Below, piece after piece: positions 1-8,493 of a DNA stretch of 41,839 nucleotides; the first letter of the stretch is position 1; every line of letters begins with the position of its first letter. Both the position numbers and the translations under genes were made by a program. The stretch is from the NCBI GenBank assembly GCA_023387375.1, contig JAEWIE010000028.1, positions 1-41,839 on the forward strand, written 5' to 3'. Source of the stretch: Bacteroidota bacterium. GTDB lineage: Bacteria > Bacteroidota > Bacteroidia > Flavobacteriales > Weeksellaceae. The notes beneath the pieces are model-generated. The model ran no database searches. It saw only the letters and a list, made by a program, of their open reading frames with translations, and was not told where the DNA came from.

Positions 1-1765
1 GCTCTTGAGCCTGCTCCATCATTTCACGCATACGCTTTTGGAACTTCCCTTCTTTCTTAGGTTGGGCTTTGTTGGCCTGAATCTGCGCATGAATTTTCTT
101 CTCATCTAGTATCCAATACTTGATTACAAGGATAATAACAATGTTAATAGCATTGGAAACAAAGTAATACCAAGAAAGTCCGGAGGCCATTGTGTTTAAG
201 AAGAACAGGAATGTAATAGGGAAAATATACATTAAGATCTTCATGTTCGGCATTCCAGGAGCTGTAGGCTGTTGCATATTCCCCGCAGTAAGCATAGTAT
301 AGACCAGAATTACGGCCGTACATGCAACGGCAAATACACTTAAGTGATCTCCTAAGATTGGAAGGGCAAACGGTAGTTTAATTAAATCGTCATACGCCGT
401 TAAATCTTTTGCAAACCAGAAGCTTTGCCCACGAAGATCGATAAAGTTAGGGAAGAATCTAAACAAGGCGTAGAAAATGGGCACCTGAAGAAGTGCCGGC
501 AAACACCCAGCCATTTGATTCACCCCCGCCTTTCGATAGACTTCCATCGTGGCCTGCTGACGTTTCATAGCATCGGCATCTTTGTATTTTTGATTCACCT
601 CGTCAATCTCTGGACGAATCACTCGCATCATTGCACTAAGCTTATGCTGCTTGAACATCACTGGAGAAAGAATTAATTTCACAATAATGGTCATTAGGAA
701 AATAACCCATCCTGCGGCAAGTCCCCAAGACGAAATGAAATTATACATTGGCATAAAGAACCAACGGTTGATTGTTCCAATGAATGACCATCCTAGAGGA
801 AGGATTTCATCAAAATTCTTATCGTAAGATTTTAAAAGAGGTAGATCAAGTGGAAGGAAATACCAATTAAAATCTTGGTTAAGTTCTCCCCCTGTCATTT
901 GAACATCCCCTGAGAAGTTGAATTTCTTCAGGTACTGCCCTTCTTCAATCATTTCTTGGTTCCCTACAGAACCATTAAATCCATTCGATGGCTCAATAAT
1001 GGACGCAAAAAACTGCTGTTTTACTCCAATCCAGTTTAGGGTTTCTCCCTTTTCGTCAAGAGTGGTTCGCCCATCGTAATCGTAGGATTTATAATTGTTG
1101 AACGCGTAAGAAAACTCAGAATGCGTTTGTTCTTGGCTACGCCCTTTCTCTACGTTGATGACATTGTAATCCCATTTAAAGGCCGCTTTCGAATCGTTTG
1201 AGATTTGCGTAAGTCCTTTTGTTCTTACTTTAAAATCAAGTGTGTAGTTTGGATTTAGAGTATATACATACGAAATCGTGGCTCCTGCACTTTGCGCGGT
1301 AAGAGTCAATTGATTTCCATTCTGACTAGGAGTAAAGAGTAAATCTTTTGTATTGATTGTCTTACCTGTTTTGTCTTTAAATTCAAAACCGTAAGAAGCG
1401 CTGTTCTTTTCTACTATGACAAGTGGCAAATCTGCTTTGTCTGTTTTGGTATCGTAAGCCTTGTAGTTTTTGAGCTCTACTTTAGAGACGATTCCTCCTA
1501 AGGTGGAAAATTCAAGTCTCAGTTCCTCGGACTCCATAGGGATGGACTGAACAGAAGCCTGAATACTATCCGTAGAGGCTAAAACTGCGGCTTCGGCAGG
1601 CTTTTGAGTCTCTGCCTTTTGAGCAACTGCGGCCGCCTGCTCTGTTTTTACTTCGGCTTCTTTGTTTTGTTTGTTCTGAAAATAGAACATCGCCCCAAGC
1701 ATAAGTGCTGAGAAGAGCATAAAACTAATTAACTGATTCTTGTCTAATCCGTTATTTTGTCGCAT
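1..1765 (-). CDS. yidC: Membrane protein insertase YidC (3' end cut by window edge)
   Basis: YidC inserts and folds inner-membrane proteins, alone or with SecYEG. The frame is open from ATG at 1765 to position 1, giving about 588 codons with no stop inside the window, so only a short C-terminal tail is missing. The start MRQNNGLDKNQ is followed by a first membrane segment (about residues 11-25), a linker rich in Ala, Glu and Lys, a large periplasmic beta domain (to about residue 340), and the conserved five-helix core, including GWVIFLMTIIVKLILSPV and the YRKAGVNQMAGCLPALLQVP segment typical of YidC/Oxa1. The tail is basic, as expected for ribosome contact. It lies downstream of pyrG on the same strand, a pairing I recall from other Flavobacteriia, but the hairpin at 1929-1954 suggests separate transcription. 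Identity is very secure. Confidence 0.96.
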   Translation of the reverse strand, partial: MRQNNGLDKNQLISFMLFSALMLGAMFYFQNKQNKEAEVKTEQAAAVAQKAETQKPAEAAVLASTDSIQASVQSIPMESEELRLEFSTLGGIVSKVELKNYKAYDTKTDKADLPLVIVEKNSASYGFEFKDKTGKTINTKDLLFTPSQNGNQLTLTAQSAGATISYVYTLNPNYTLDFKVRTKGLTQISNDSKAAFKWDYNVINVEKGRSQEQTHSEFSYAFNNYKSYDYDGRTTLDEKGETLNWIGVKQQFFASIIEPSNGFNGSVGNQEMIEEGQYLKKFNFSGDVQMTGGELNQDFNWYFLPLDLPLLKSYDKNFDEILPLGWSFIGTINRWFFMPMYNFISSWGLAAGWVIFLMTIIVKLILSPVMFKQHKLSAMMRVIRPEIDEVNQKYKDADAMKRQQATMEVYRKAGVNQMAGCLPALLQVPIFYALFRFFPNFIDLRGQSFWFAKDLTAYDDLIKLPFALPILGDHLSVFAVACTAVILVYTMLTAGNMQQPTAPGMPNMKILMYIFPITFLFFLNTMASGLSWYYFVSNAINIVIILVIKYWILDEKKIHAQIQANKAQPKKEGKFQKRMREMMEQAQE

Positions 1766-1843
1766 TCCTTAAATCTTATTTGGTCTTTATCAATTTAACT
1801 TCCACTAAAACATTTCTCTAGCCTAGTGAAAATTTCAAGGTCA

Positions 1844-1851
1844 CAAAATTA
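1844..1851 (-). promoter_or_regulatory. Candidate promoter -7 element for yidC
   Basis: Read on the minus strand this is TAATTTTG, an exact match to the Bacteroidetes -7 consensus TAnnTTTG, about 80 bp before the yidC ATG. No TTG lies at the preferred 19-21 bp upstream, so this rests on the -7 element alone. Confidence 0.4.
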
Positions 1852-1923
1852 CTCTTTTTTTTTGAAAGCCTCCTTTTCCAATAAGGGAAAAATAAGTCCT
1901 GTAAAAAACAGTCTGTGTTCACA

Positions 1924-1954
1924 CAAAAAGTGCAGCTTTTTTTAAGGCTGCACT
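1924..1954 (-). terminator. Intrinsic terminator of pyrG
   Basis: Arms AGTGCAGC (1929-1936) and GCTGCACT (1947-1954) form a perfect 8-bp stem with a 10-nt loop. On the minus strand the hairpin is followed by TTTTTGTG. It begins 9 bp after the pyrG stop codon and separates pyrG from yidC. Confidence 0.8.
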
Positions 1955-1962
1955 CTTATTTT

Positions 1963-3573
1963 TTATTTTTTTATCTGGGTTGCCTTCACAAAGGCCACAA
2001 AGAGCGGATGGGGCGATTCCACCGTACTCTTATATTCCGGATGGTACTGCACTCCGACATAAAAAGGATGTTCTTTTAATTCCAAGATTTCTACAAGTTG
2101 AGTTTCTGGATTAAATCCTGTAGGCACTAGTCCTTTGGATTCAAACTCCTTTGTAAACTCTGAATTGAACTCATATCTGTGTCTATGACGCTCTGAAATA
2201 TTTTTAGCGCCGTAAATTTCATGTAATTTCGATCCTGTTTTGAGGGTGCATTTCCAAGCTCCAAGTCTCATCGTACCTCCTTTCTCCACGACGTTTTTCT
2301 GATCTTCCATTAAAGAAATTACAGGGTACTCGGTGGAGGAATCGAATTCCACAGAATTGGCCTTTTCAAAACCAAGCACGGTTCTTGCAAATTCAATGGT
2401 CATAATTTGCATCCCTAGGCATATTCCAAGAGTCGGAATTTTAGATTCTCTAGCGTACATAGCCGCCACTACTTTCCCTTCAATGCCTCTGTCTCCAAAG
2501 CCTGGAGCTATTAAGATTCCATCTACTCCCTCAAAAGTTTTCGCTACGGTTTCCTCCGTGATATCTCCGCTATATACCCAGCGAATTTTCACTTCGGTTT
2601 CAAGCTCTGCGCCCGCATGTATAAAAGACTCTACAATGGACTTATAAGAATCTTGAAGAGAAACATATTTCCCCACAAGGGCAATCTCAACTTTTCTTTT
2701 TGGATTTTTATATCGCTTCAAAAATTGTTTCCAATCCTTGAGCTCTGCTTTTTTGTCTGATTTTAAATTTAAAGCATTTAAAACGACCTCATCGAAGTTC
2801 TGCTTCTGAAGATTTAAAGGAACCTCGTAGATTGTATCCAAATCTTTCGACTCAATCACACTGGCAATGTCCACGTTACAGAACTGAGCTAGTTTAGCCC
2901 GGATCTCTTTGGTTATGCTATGCTCTGTGCGGCAAACCAAAATATCCGCCTGAATTCCGTATTCCATTAATTGACGCACCGAATGCTGTGATGGTTTTGT
3001 CTTTAACTCTCCACTGGCGGCTAAATAAGGAACTAAGGTTAAATGGATTACCATCGAGTTCTCTTCTCCAAGTTCCCAACGCAGTTGGCGTACAGATTCA
3101 ATGTAAGGAAGGGATTCAATGTCTCCAACCGTCCCACCGATCTCTGTAATAATAATGTCGTAATTCTGCTTCGAGAGAATTTTTATACGACGTTTAATTT
3201 CGTTTGTAATATGAGGAATGACCTGAACGGTCTTCCCGAGAAAATCCCCTCTTCTCTCTTTTTCAATCACAGTTTGGTAAATACGTCCTGTGGTTACGTT
3301 ATTGTTTTGAGAAGTCGTGGAATCTAAAAATCGTTCGTAATGACCTAAATCCAAATCCGTTTCTGCTCCATCCTGTGTTACGTAGCACTCTCCGTGCTCG
3401 TAGGGATTTAAAGTACCCGGGTCGATATTGATATAGGGATCGAGTTTTTGAATTGTGACATTAAATCCTCGCTCTTTTAAAAGCAGCCCTAGAGAGGCCG
3501 AAATGATTCCTTTTCCTAACGAAGATGTCACACCTCCGGTAACAAAAATATATTTTGTCGGTTTTTTACTCAT
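1963..3573 (-). CDS. pyrG: CTP synthase
   Basis: Glutamine-hydrolysing CTP synthase makes CTP from UTP, ATP and glutamine, the last step of pyrimidine nucleotide synthesis. The 536-residue protein has the N-terminal synthase domain with the P-loop-like GGVTSSLGKG (residues 13-22) and EIGGTVGDIES (144-154). It is followed by a class I glutamine amidotransferase domain with nucleophile C385 in GICLGMQ and the H511/E513 pair in HPE. Length matches the family. I chose ATG 3573 (MSKKPTKYIF). A further 12 codons in frame reach a TTG at 3609, but that TTG lies inside the promoter at 3589-3619, upstream of the predicted transcript start. Confidence 0.97.
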   Translation of the reverse strand: MSKKPTKYIFVTGGVTSSLGKGIISASLGLLLKERGFNVTIQKLDPYINIDPGTLNPYEHGECYVTQDGAETDLDLGHYERFLDSTTSQNNNVTTGRIYQTVIEKERRGDFLGKTVQVIPHITNEIKRRIKILSKQNYDIIITEIGGTVGDIESLPYIESVRQLRWELGEENSMVIHLTLVPYLAASGELKTKPSQHSVRQLMEYGIQADILVCRTEHSITKEIRAKLAQFCNVDIASVIESKDLDTIYEVPLNLQKQNFDEVVLNALNLKSDKKAELKDWKQFLKRYKNPKRKVEIALVGKYVSLQDSYKSIVESFIHAGAELETEVKIRWVYSGDITEETVAKTFEGVDGILIAPGFGDRGIEGKVVAAMYARESKIPTLGICLGMQIMTIEFARTVLGFEKANSVEFDSSTEYPVISLMEDQKNVVEKGGTMRLGAWKCTLKTGSKLHEIYGAKNISERHRHRYEFNSEFTKEFESKGLVPTGFNPETQLVEILELKEHPFYVGVQYHPEYKSTVESPHPLFVAFVKATQIKK

Positions 3574-3588
3574 TGATTTAGGTTTGTG

Positions 3589-3619
3589 CAAAGTTAAAGG
3601 AAAAAACAATGCAGCGCAA
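3589..3619 (-). promoter_or_regulatory. Promoter of pyrG
   Basis: On the minus strand TTG (3619-3617) is followed by 20 bp and TAACTTTG (3596-3589), which fits the Bacteroidetes primary sigma pattern TTG-N19-21-TAnnTTTG. The predicted start of transcription near 3583 leaves a leader of only about 10 nt before ATG 3573. Confidence 0.7.
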
Positions 3620-3851
3620 TTTGATTTCTTTTTATTCTTTCCCTACGTTGCACTTCTTGTAAACAAGCTCTCTTATAAAGCGCTACAACATAGCCTATTC
3701 GCTATTTTCTCCTAGGCCTTATAAAAAGATTTGACCTCTTTTAAAACGAAGATTTGATTATCAAGCACACGAAGTAGAAAATGGATTTTTATTTCGTTTT
3801 ACCTCCCCTTTTTTTACTCCTGTTTTTTTCGAACTAAGCCAGTAAAAAGTG

Positions 3852-3859
3852 TAAATTGC
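3852..3859 (+). promoter_or_regulatory. Weak candidate promoter of radA
   Basis: TAAATTGC resembles TAnnTTTG with one mismatch and lies 26 bp before the radA start codon. No clear -33 TTG is present. Nothing else stands out in the 311-bp gap between pyrG and radA. Confidence 0.3.
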
Positions 3860-3884
3860 CATTTGAATTTAAATATAAGAAGCA

Positions 3885-5231
3885 TTGGCTAAACTAAAAA
3901 CAGTCTATTTCTGTCAAAATTGCGGCGCTCAGTATTCCCAGTGGCATGGACAGTGCAAAAATTGTGGATCTTGGAACACACTCGCAGAAGAAATTGTAGA
4001 AAAATCCTCTAGCAAACAAAGCGCAGACAAAATTAAAAACCACATTATCAACATTGTAGAAGTAGAAACCAGGGAAGAACCTCGAATTAAGAGCAATTCG
4101 GAGGAGCTTAATCGCGTCCTTGGGGGAGGTATTGTTTTAGGTTCCGTCATTTTAATTGGTGGAGAACCCGGAATTGGAAAATCTACTTTGCTACTTCAAT
4201 TAGCCCTGAAGATGAAGAAAAGGATTCTTTATGTTTCAGGGGAAGAAAGCACCTCGCAAATTAAGATGCGAGCAGATCGACTCACGGAACTTCAAAATCC
4301 ACATTGCTACTTATTCACGGAAGTCTCCGTGGAGAAAATCATTCACGAGGCCAAAAAACTGCAGCCCGATCTTCTCATTATTGACTCTATCCAAACGCTT
4401 CATTCTCAAAATTTAGAAAGTTCTCCAGGGACGGTTTCTCAAATCCGGGATTGTTCAAACGAGCTCATTAAATTCGCAAAACAGAGCTCTACTCCTATTA
4501 TTATAGTAGGCCACATCACAAAAGACGGACAAATTGCAGGCCCTAAAGTCTTAGAACACATGGTGGACGTGGTACTCAATTTTGATGGAGACCGAAACCA
4601 TCTCTTCCGACTGCTTCGCGCTAGTAAAAACCGATTTGGTTCCACCGCCGAAATCGGCATTTATGAAATGGTCTCTCAAGGCTTAAAAGAAATAAAGAAT
4701 CCGTCGGAAGTATTAATTACTAAAAAACTAGAGCCTCTTTCTGGCAACTCTGTCGCTGTGACGCTTGAAGGAAACCGCCCCATGCTTCTTGAGATCCAGG
4801 CGCTTGTCTCTTCTGCGGTTTATGGTACTCCGCAAAGAAGTACGACAGGCTTTGACAGTAAGCGTCTTAATATGCTACTAGCCGTACTTGAAAAAAGAGC
4901 GGGTTTTCAATTAGGCGCCAAAGATGTCTTTTTAAATCTGACGGGAGGAATCAAAACGGACGACCCAGCTTTAGATTTAGCGGTTGTGGCAAGTATTCTT
5001 TCTTCAAATGAAGACATTCCAATTTCCGAAAAATATTGTTTTGCAGGAGAAATTGGCCTTAGTGGTGAAGTGCGACCTGTAAGGCAAATTGAGCAGCGAA
5101 TTTCAGAGGCCGAAAAATTAGGCTATGAAACGATTGTCGTCTCCAAACTAAATAAAATTCCTAAGAAAAAATACGGCATCCAAATTGTCGAGATAAGCAA
5201 ACTTGATCAGTTGCACGAATTTCTATTTTAA
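3885..5231 (+). CDS. radA: DNA repair protein RadA
   Basis: RadA (Sms) is a RecA-like ATPase that promotes branch migration during recombinational repair. The 448-residue protein has all three expected parts: a C4 zinc finger (C10, C13, C24, C27), a RecA-like core with Walker A GGEPGIGKST (92-101), Walker B LLIIDSIQ (163-170) and the RadA-specific KNRFG motif (248-252), and a Lon-protease-like C-terminal domain from about residue 280. Translation begins at a TTG (MAKLKTVYFC); the zinc finger follows at once, so no better start exists. acpH follows after 10 bp, suggesting cotranscription. Confidence 0.95.
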   Translation: MAKLKTVYFCQNCGAQYSQWHGQCKNCGSWNTLAEEIVEKSSSKQSADKIKNHIINIVEVETREEPRIKSNSEELNRVLGGGIVLGSVILIGGEPGIGKSTLLLQLALKMKKRILYVSGEESTSQIKMRADRLTELQNPHCYLFTEVSVEKIIHEAKKLQPDLLIIDSIQTLHSQNLESSPGTVSQIRDCSNELIKFAKQSSTPIIIVGHITKDGQIAGPKVLEHMVDVVLNFDGDRNHLFRLLRASKNRFGSTAEIGIYEMVSQGLKEIKNPSEVLITKKLEPLSGNSVAVTLEGNRPMLLEIQALVSSAVYGTPQRSTTGFDSKRLNMLLAVLEKRAGFQLGAKDVFLNLTGGIKTDDPALDLAVVASILSSNEDIPISEKYCFAGEIGLSGEVRPVRQIEQRISEAEKLGYETIVVSKLNKIPKKKYGIQIVEISKLDQLHEFLF

Positions 5232-5241
5232 TTTTAATTAA

Positions 5242-5826
5242 TTGAATTATCTAGCCCACAGTTATCTTTCTTATTCCCCTGAGCAATTGGTGGGAAACCT
5301 ACTTGTGGACTTTGCAAAGAGAAAAGACCGACTCTCCTATCCTCGAGAAATTCAGAAAGGTATCGAGCTTCACCATGCGATTGATCGGTTTACCGATAAC
5401 CATCCTAAGTTCAAAGCCATCAAAGCTTTGTTTAGGCCTTTGACAGGTCATTATTGCGGCGTGTTTGCAGATATAGTTTTGGATTACTTTATTCTAAATG
5501 ACAAAAAACTTCATTCCACTGCTCAGTGGCAGGCTCACTGTGAGTGGGCTTACGATAGTCTTACCCGCTATGAAAAGTGGCTGCCTGCGCGGCTAAAATC
5601 TTCGCTTCCAGGTATGATCCGCAGCAACTGGCTAATGCAGTACCAATCCTTAGAGGGAATGAAAAATTCTTTGACGTATGTCGTAAGGCGCGCAAAATTC
5701 TTAAGTGACTCCACCGATGTATTCGAAGTCATGGTAAAGAATCTAGATCGAATTAAGGAATTGTATGAGGACTTCTTTCCGGAGTTAAAAGCCTATTGTG
5801 AAGAGTTTAATATAAATCACAACTAG
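5242..5826 (+). CDS. acpH: Acyl carrier protein phosphodiesterase (AcpH/DUF479 family)
   Basis: AcpH-type enzymes hydrolyse the 4'-phosphopantetheine arm from holo-acyl carrier protein, giving apo-ACP. The 194-residue protein starts MNYLAHSYLSY and continues with GNLLVDF, which parallels the conserved N-terminus of E. coli AcpH. It carries the expected metal-ligand His and Asp residues, for example GIELHHAIDRFTDNHP near residues 46-61 and FADIVLDYFI near residue 75. The start is TTG, 10 bp after radA, so it is probably the second gene of a radA operon. Its last four bases, CTAG, are shared with the stop of the convergent DUF6702 gene. Function is by family; no sign of damage. Confidence 0.85.
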   Translation: MNYLAHSYLSYSPEQLVGNLLVDFAKRKDRLSYPREIQKGIELHHAIDRFTDNHPKFKAIKALFRPLTGHYCGVFADIVLDYFILNDKKLHSTAQWQAHCEWAYDSLTRYEKWLPARLKSSLPGMIRSNWLMQYQSLEGMKNSLTYVVRRAKFLSDSTDVFEVMVKNLDRIKELYEDFFPELKAYCEEFNINHN

Positions 5827-6368
5827 AATTCTTTAAACAGGTAACGATCGGGATAGTTTAGTCTTTGACTTTGTCTTTTGCCCTCTACCATTACGTGAAT
5901 TATATTGATTTGATCATCGAAAAGATTGTACAGTGCACTCACGGCCACTTCTACTTTTTTCGGTGTTTTTATTTTTGAGGATTCTAAATAAACGACGACG
6001 GATTCACTATCTTCTTCAAATCCTAAATAATCGATATCTAGAAATTTTCCTTCTACTCTTAGGCGAAGATTTTCTGCTAAATACGCACGAAGAGCCTCAT
6101 TTAAAGACTTTTTCATGGATTCATTTTGAAAATAAAGAATCTTTCCTGTCTTTTTTCGTAGTGCATTTTCCAAATCATCTAAGAAGAATCTTCCTGTAAT
6201 TTGAAAGGTTTGTGATTTAGATGTGTAGTTAAACTCCACGCTCCCTACATGATAGGGATGCACAGGCACTATTTTCATCTCAGGATTCGTGCCCGCCTTT
6301 ACGTACGAAGCCATCGTCAAAAGGAGCAGCAGTGGAAGTATCCAATATCTTTGAAGTTCAAATTTCAT
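5823..6368 (-). CDS. DUF6702 family exported protein
   Basis: This 181-residue protein has an N-terminal signal peptide or single anchor (YWILPLLLLLTMASYVKA, about residues 8-25). It then has the HPYHVGSVEFNY segment and an FFLDDLENAL motif that I associate with DUF6702, a family of exported Bacteroidetes proteins of unknown function. The rest alternates polar and hydrophobic residues as in a beta-rich domain. In other Flavobacteriia I recall this family next to HupE/UreJ and M1 peptidase genes, both found just beyond the efflux gene here. It lies 32 bp behind that gene on the same strand and shows no clear promoter of its own. Family placement is from memory of motifs. Confidence 0.75.
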   Translation of the reverse strand: MKFELQRYWILPLLLLLTMASYVKAGTNPEMKIVPVHPYHVGSVEFNYTSKSQTFQITGRFFLDDLENALRKKTGKILYFQNESMKKSLNEALRAYLAENLRLRVEGKFLDIDYLGFEEDSESVVVYLESSKIKTPKKVEVAVSALYNLFDDQINIIHVMVEGKRQSQRLNYPDRYLFKEF

Positions 6369-6400
6369 CCTACGAAATTAGGAATTTCTAAGAAAACAAA

Positions 6401-7591
6401 TTATTTAAATTTCAAATGATTTCGAAATGCATACACACCAATCCCAACGGCGATGGCCGCACAGACAATACTCAGCATAAACACGCTTCTAGGTCCTAAG
6501 GCATCAATCACAAGACCTCCTCCTAAAGCGCCAAGTGTAATGGCAAGTTGGATAAGTCCTGTTTGAAGTCCTCCCGCACTCTCCGCCTGTTCAGGAATGG
6601 TTCGGGTAAGCCAATGGGTCCACCCCACCTGCACAATTCCAAAAAACGTCCCCCAAAAAGAAACTAAAACCACGGTCGGAGGGAGGATTGCTCCCCAATA
6701 CATGAGACCCACCACACAAACTCCCATAAAAAGAGCGGCTAGTAATAGTGTCTTATGTAAATCCCATTCCAATGCATAGCGAGATAGACTCGCTCCTAAA
6801 AAGTTAGCCACACCAAAACAAAGCAGCACCCAAGTTAAGGTATAGTCTGTCACATGGGTCACATTTTCAAGGAAAGGTCTTAAATAAGAAAAGAAAATCG
6901 CGTAGCTCATAAAAATAAAGAAGGTAGAAAGCATACCTTGTCTTATTTCACCCCGCTTCAAAATGCGAAATACTTCGCGAAGTTTTGTAACGCCTTGTGT
7001 GGGCATCACAGGCAAAGAAGAAAATTGCCATACAAACGAGATTACGCCCACAAGGGAAGCTAATAAAAATACGTTTCTCCATCCGATGTGCATGCCTAAA
7101 AAACTACCTAGCGGGGCCGCAAGTACGGTCGCAACAGAAACGGAACTAAAGATGATGGAAAGTGCTTTCGGTACATGCGCCTTTGGAACGAGGCGTAGGG
7201 CTGTAGCAGCCATCATACTCCAACATCCCCCAATTCCAATTCCAAGAAGAACTCGTCCTATAATAAGAATGGTAAAATTAGGCGCATAGCCTACAATTAA
7301 ATTAGAGAAAACAAGAAGCAGGCTAAAGCCCATGAGTACCCAACGACGGTCTAATTTTGCGGTGCTAACACCAATAAACAAACTAGAAATCATGGCCACA
7401 GCCGCTGTGACCGATATGGCCATTCCTACTGTTCCTTCACTGACCAAAAGCTCAGAAGCCATCGGCGTTAATAAACTTGCAGGTAAAAATTCTGCGATAA
7501 TGAGTCCTGCCACGCAAAGGGCGACAGACCATACGGCGCTCCAGTTAGGTTTTTCGACAAAACTATCCTCAATCCTTTCTTCTCTCTTCAT
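6401..7591 (-). CDS. nepI: NepI-like MFS efflux transporter (purine ribonucleoside exporter family)
   Basis: A 396-residue major facilitator protein with about twelve hydrophobic segments. Several blocks closely resemble E. coli NepI (YicM), which exports purine ribonucleosides such as inosine: PNWSAVWSVALCVAGLI at the N-terminus, EFLPASLLTPMA, the LVPKAHVPKALSIIF loop, and AAPLGSFLG followed by IGWRNVF. The conserved MFS loop between helices 2 and 3 reads TAKLDRRWV. The ATG at 7591 sits 23 bp below a -7 element. Substrate in this host is inferred only. The gene separates DUF6702 from HupE, which are neighbours elsewhere as I recall, so it may be a later insertion. Confidence 0.83.
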   Translation of the reverse strand: MKREERIEDSFVEKPNWSAVWSVALCVAGLIIAEFLPASLLTPMASELLVSEGTVGMAISVTAAVAMISSLFIGVSTAKLDRRWVLMGFSLLLVFSNLIVGYAPNFTILIIGRVLLGIGIGGCWSMMAATALRLVPKAHVPKALSIIFSSVSVATVLAAPLGSFLGMHIGWRNVFLLASLVGVISFVWQFSSLPVMPTQGVTKLREVFRILKRGEIRQGMLSTFFIFMSYAIFFSYLRPFLENVTHVTDYTLTWVLLCFGVANFLGASLSRYALEWDLHKTLLLAALFMGVCVVGLMYWGAILPPTVVLVSFWGTFFGIVQVGWTHWLTRTIPEQAESAGGLQTGLIQLAITLGALGGGLVIDALGPRSVFMLSIVCAAIAVGIGVYAFRNHLKFK

Positions 7592-7614
7592 ATAACCTAT
7601 TTTTTTTCAATCGG

Positions 7615-7622
7615 CAAAAATA
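7615..7622 (-). promoter_or_regulatory. Promoter -7 element for nepI-like gene
   Basis: On the minus strand this reads TATTTTTG, an exact TAnnTTTG match, with the ATG 24 bp downstream. It is divergent from the hupE promoter about 70 bp away. Confidence 0.55.
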
Positions 7623-7668
7623 CCAAAATAAAGCCCTCTAAACAGAAATACCTTAGAGTCTTTTTCTA

Positions 7669-7700
7669 TTGATTAGATAGGTCAATTTTTCATACTTTTG
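7669..7700 (+). promoter_or_regulatory. Promoter of hupE-like gene
   Basis: TTG (7669-7671), a 21-bp spacer and TACTTTTG (7693-7700) fit the Bacteroidetes promoter consensus. The GTG start codon lies 40 bp downstream. Confidence 0.65.
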
Positions 7701-7740
7701 CGACTAGTCAAAAATTCAATCACCAAAAAAAAACAATTCT

Positions 7741-8316
7741 GTGCAGGACTTTCTTTTGTATTTAAAACTCGGTTGGGAACACATTATTTCCTTAGACGCC
7801 TTAGATCATCAACTATTTGTACTCGTTTTGATTATGGCCTACTCCATTGGAGACTTTAAGAAAATATTGATTCTTGTGACCGCCTTTACGATTGGTCATT
7901 CCCTAACCCTCGCCTTAAGTGTACTAGAAATCCTTCGAGTACCTGGAAACTGGGTTGAGTTTTTAATTCCTCTTACCATTGTCCTTACAGCTCTCGACAA
8001 TCTTATCTTGCGCAATAAAGCCAAAACCTTAATGAGGCTTAATTATTATTTAGCTCTTTTCTTTGGACTTATTCACGGAATGGGATTTGCTAACACCATT
8101 CGAATGACCCTCGCGCAGGAACAGTCTTTGTTCCTTCCGCTTCTAGGCTTTAATATAGGGTTAGAACTAGGTCAGATCCTTCTTGTCATTCTCTTTTTGC
8201 TCCTTAGTTTTGTGATGGTTAATCTTGTAAAGGTTCCGAAAAGAGATTGGGCTTTGTTTGTTTCTTCTGGAGTATTCTTTTTGGCCATGCAAATGACCTT
8301 AGAGCGAATTCCATAA
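7741..8316 (+). CDS. HupE/UreJ family membrane protein
   Basis: A 191-residue integral membrane protein with about six hydrophobic segments. It resembles the HupE/UreJ family, which includes nickel or cobalt permeases linked to hydrogenases and ureases. The signature is the early LGWEHIISLDALDHQLF block (about residues 11-27) with its histidines and aspartates, the later TIGHSLTLALS, and GLIHGMGFAN near residue 115. No hydrogenase or urease gene is in the window, so the metal is unknown. Translation starts at GTG, the first codon of the frame after the promoter. The M1 peptidase gene follows after 177 bp with its own -7 element. The family call is firm; transport function is unproven. Confidence 0.8.
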   Translation: MQDFLLYLKLGWEHIISLDALDHQLFVLVLIMAYSIGDFKKILILVTAFTIGHSLTLALSVLEILRVPGNWVEFLIPLTIVLTALDNLILRNKAKTLMRLNYYLALFFGLIHGMGFANTIRMTLAQEQSLFLPLLGFNIGLELGQILLVILFLLLSFVMVNLVKVPKRDWALFVSSGVFFLAMQMTLERIP

Positions 8317-8445
8317 TTCATAAGAAGAGTTAAATTTCCATCAAACTCCCTAATAGAAGGAGATAAATCTACATAAGGCAGTAGAATTTCAAAAATTAAT
8401 TTTGAAAAAACGCAGCTTTTCTTTCGGTTTTTAGCAAATAATAAG

Positions 8446-8453
8446 TAGTTTTG
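8446..8453 (+). promoter_or_regulatory. Promoter -7 element for M1 peptidase gene
   Basis: TAGTTTTG matches TAnnTTTG exactly and lies 41 bp before the ATG. No TTG is at the usual upstream distance. Confidence 0.5.
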
Positions 8454-8493
8454 ATACGCGAAACCTATCTTAAGTCCTCTCGCACCTCTCATT

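Noticed and set aside
425..676. Short plus-strand open frame opposite yidC
   Set aside because: It is antisense to conserved YidC coding sequence and has no protein-like features; the same applies to the other short frames opposite groEL, pyrG, the peptidases and the ABC genes.
3574..3609. N-terminal extension of pyrG to TTG 3609
   Set aside because: The TTG lies between the -33 and -7 elements of the pyrG promoter, and CTP synthases start at the MSKKPTKY-type sequence.
8387..8407. AT-only hairpin (TTTCAAAA/TTTTGAAA) after hupE as a terminator
   Set aside because: The stem is weak and is followed by A instead of T on the plus strand.
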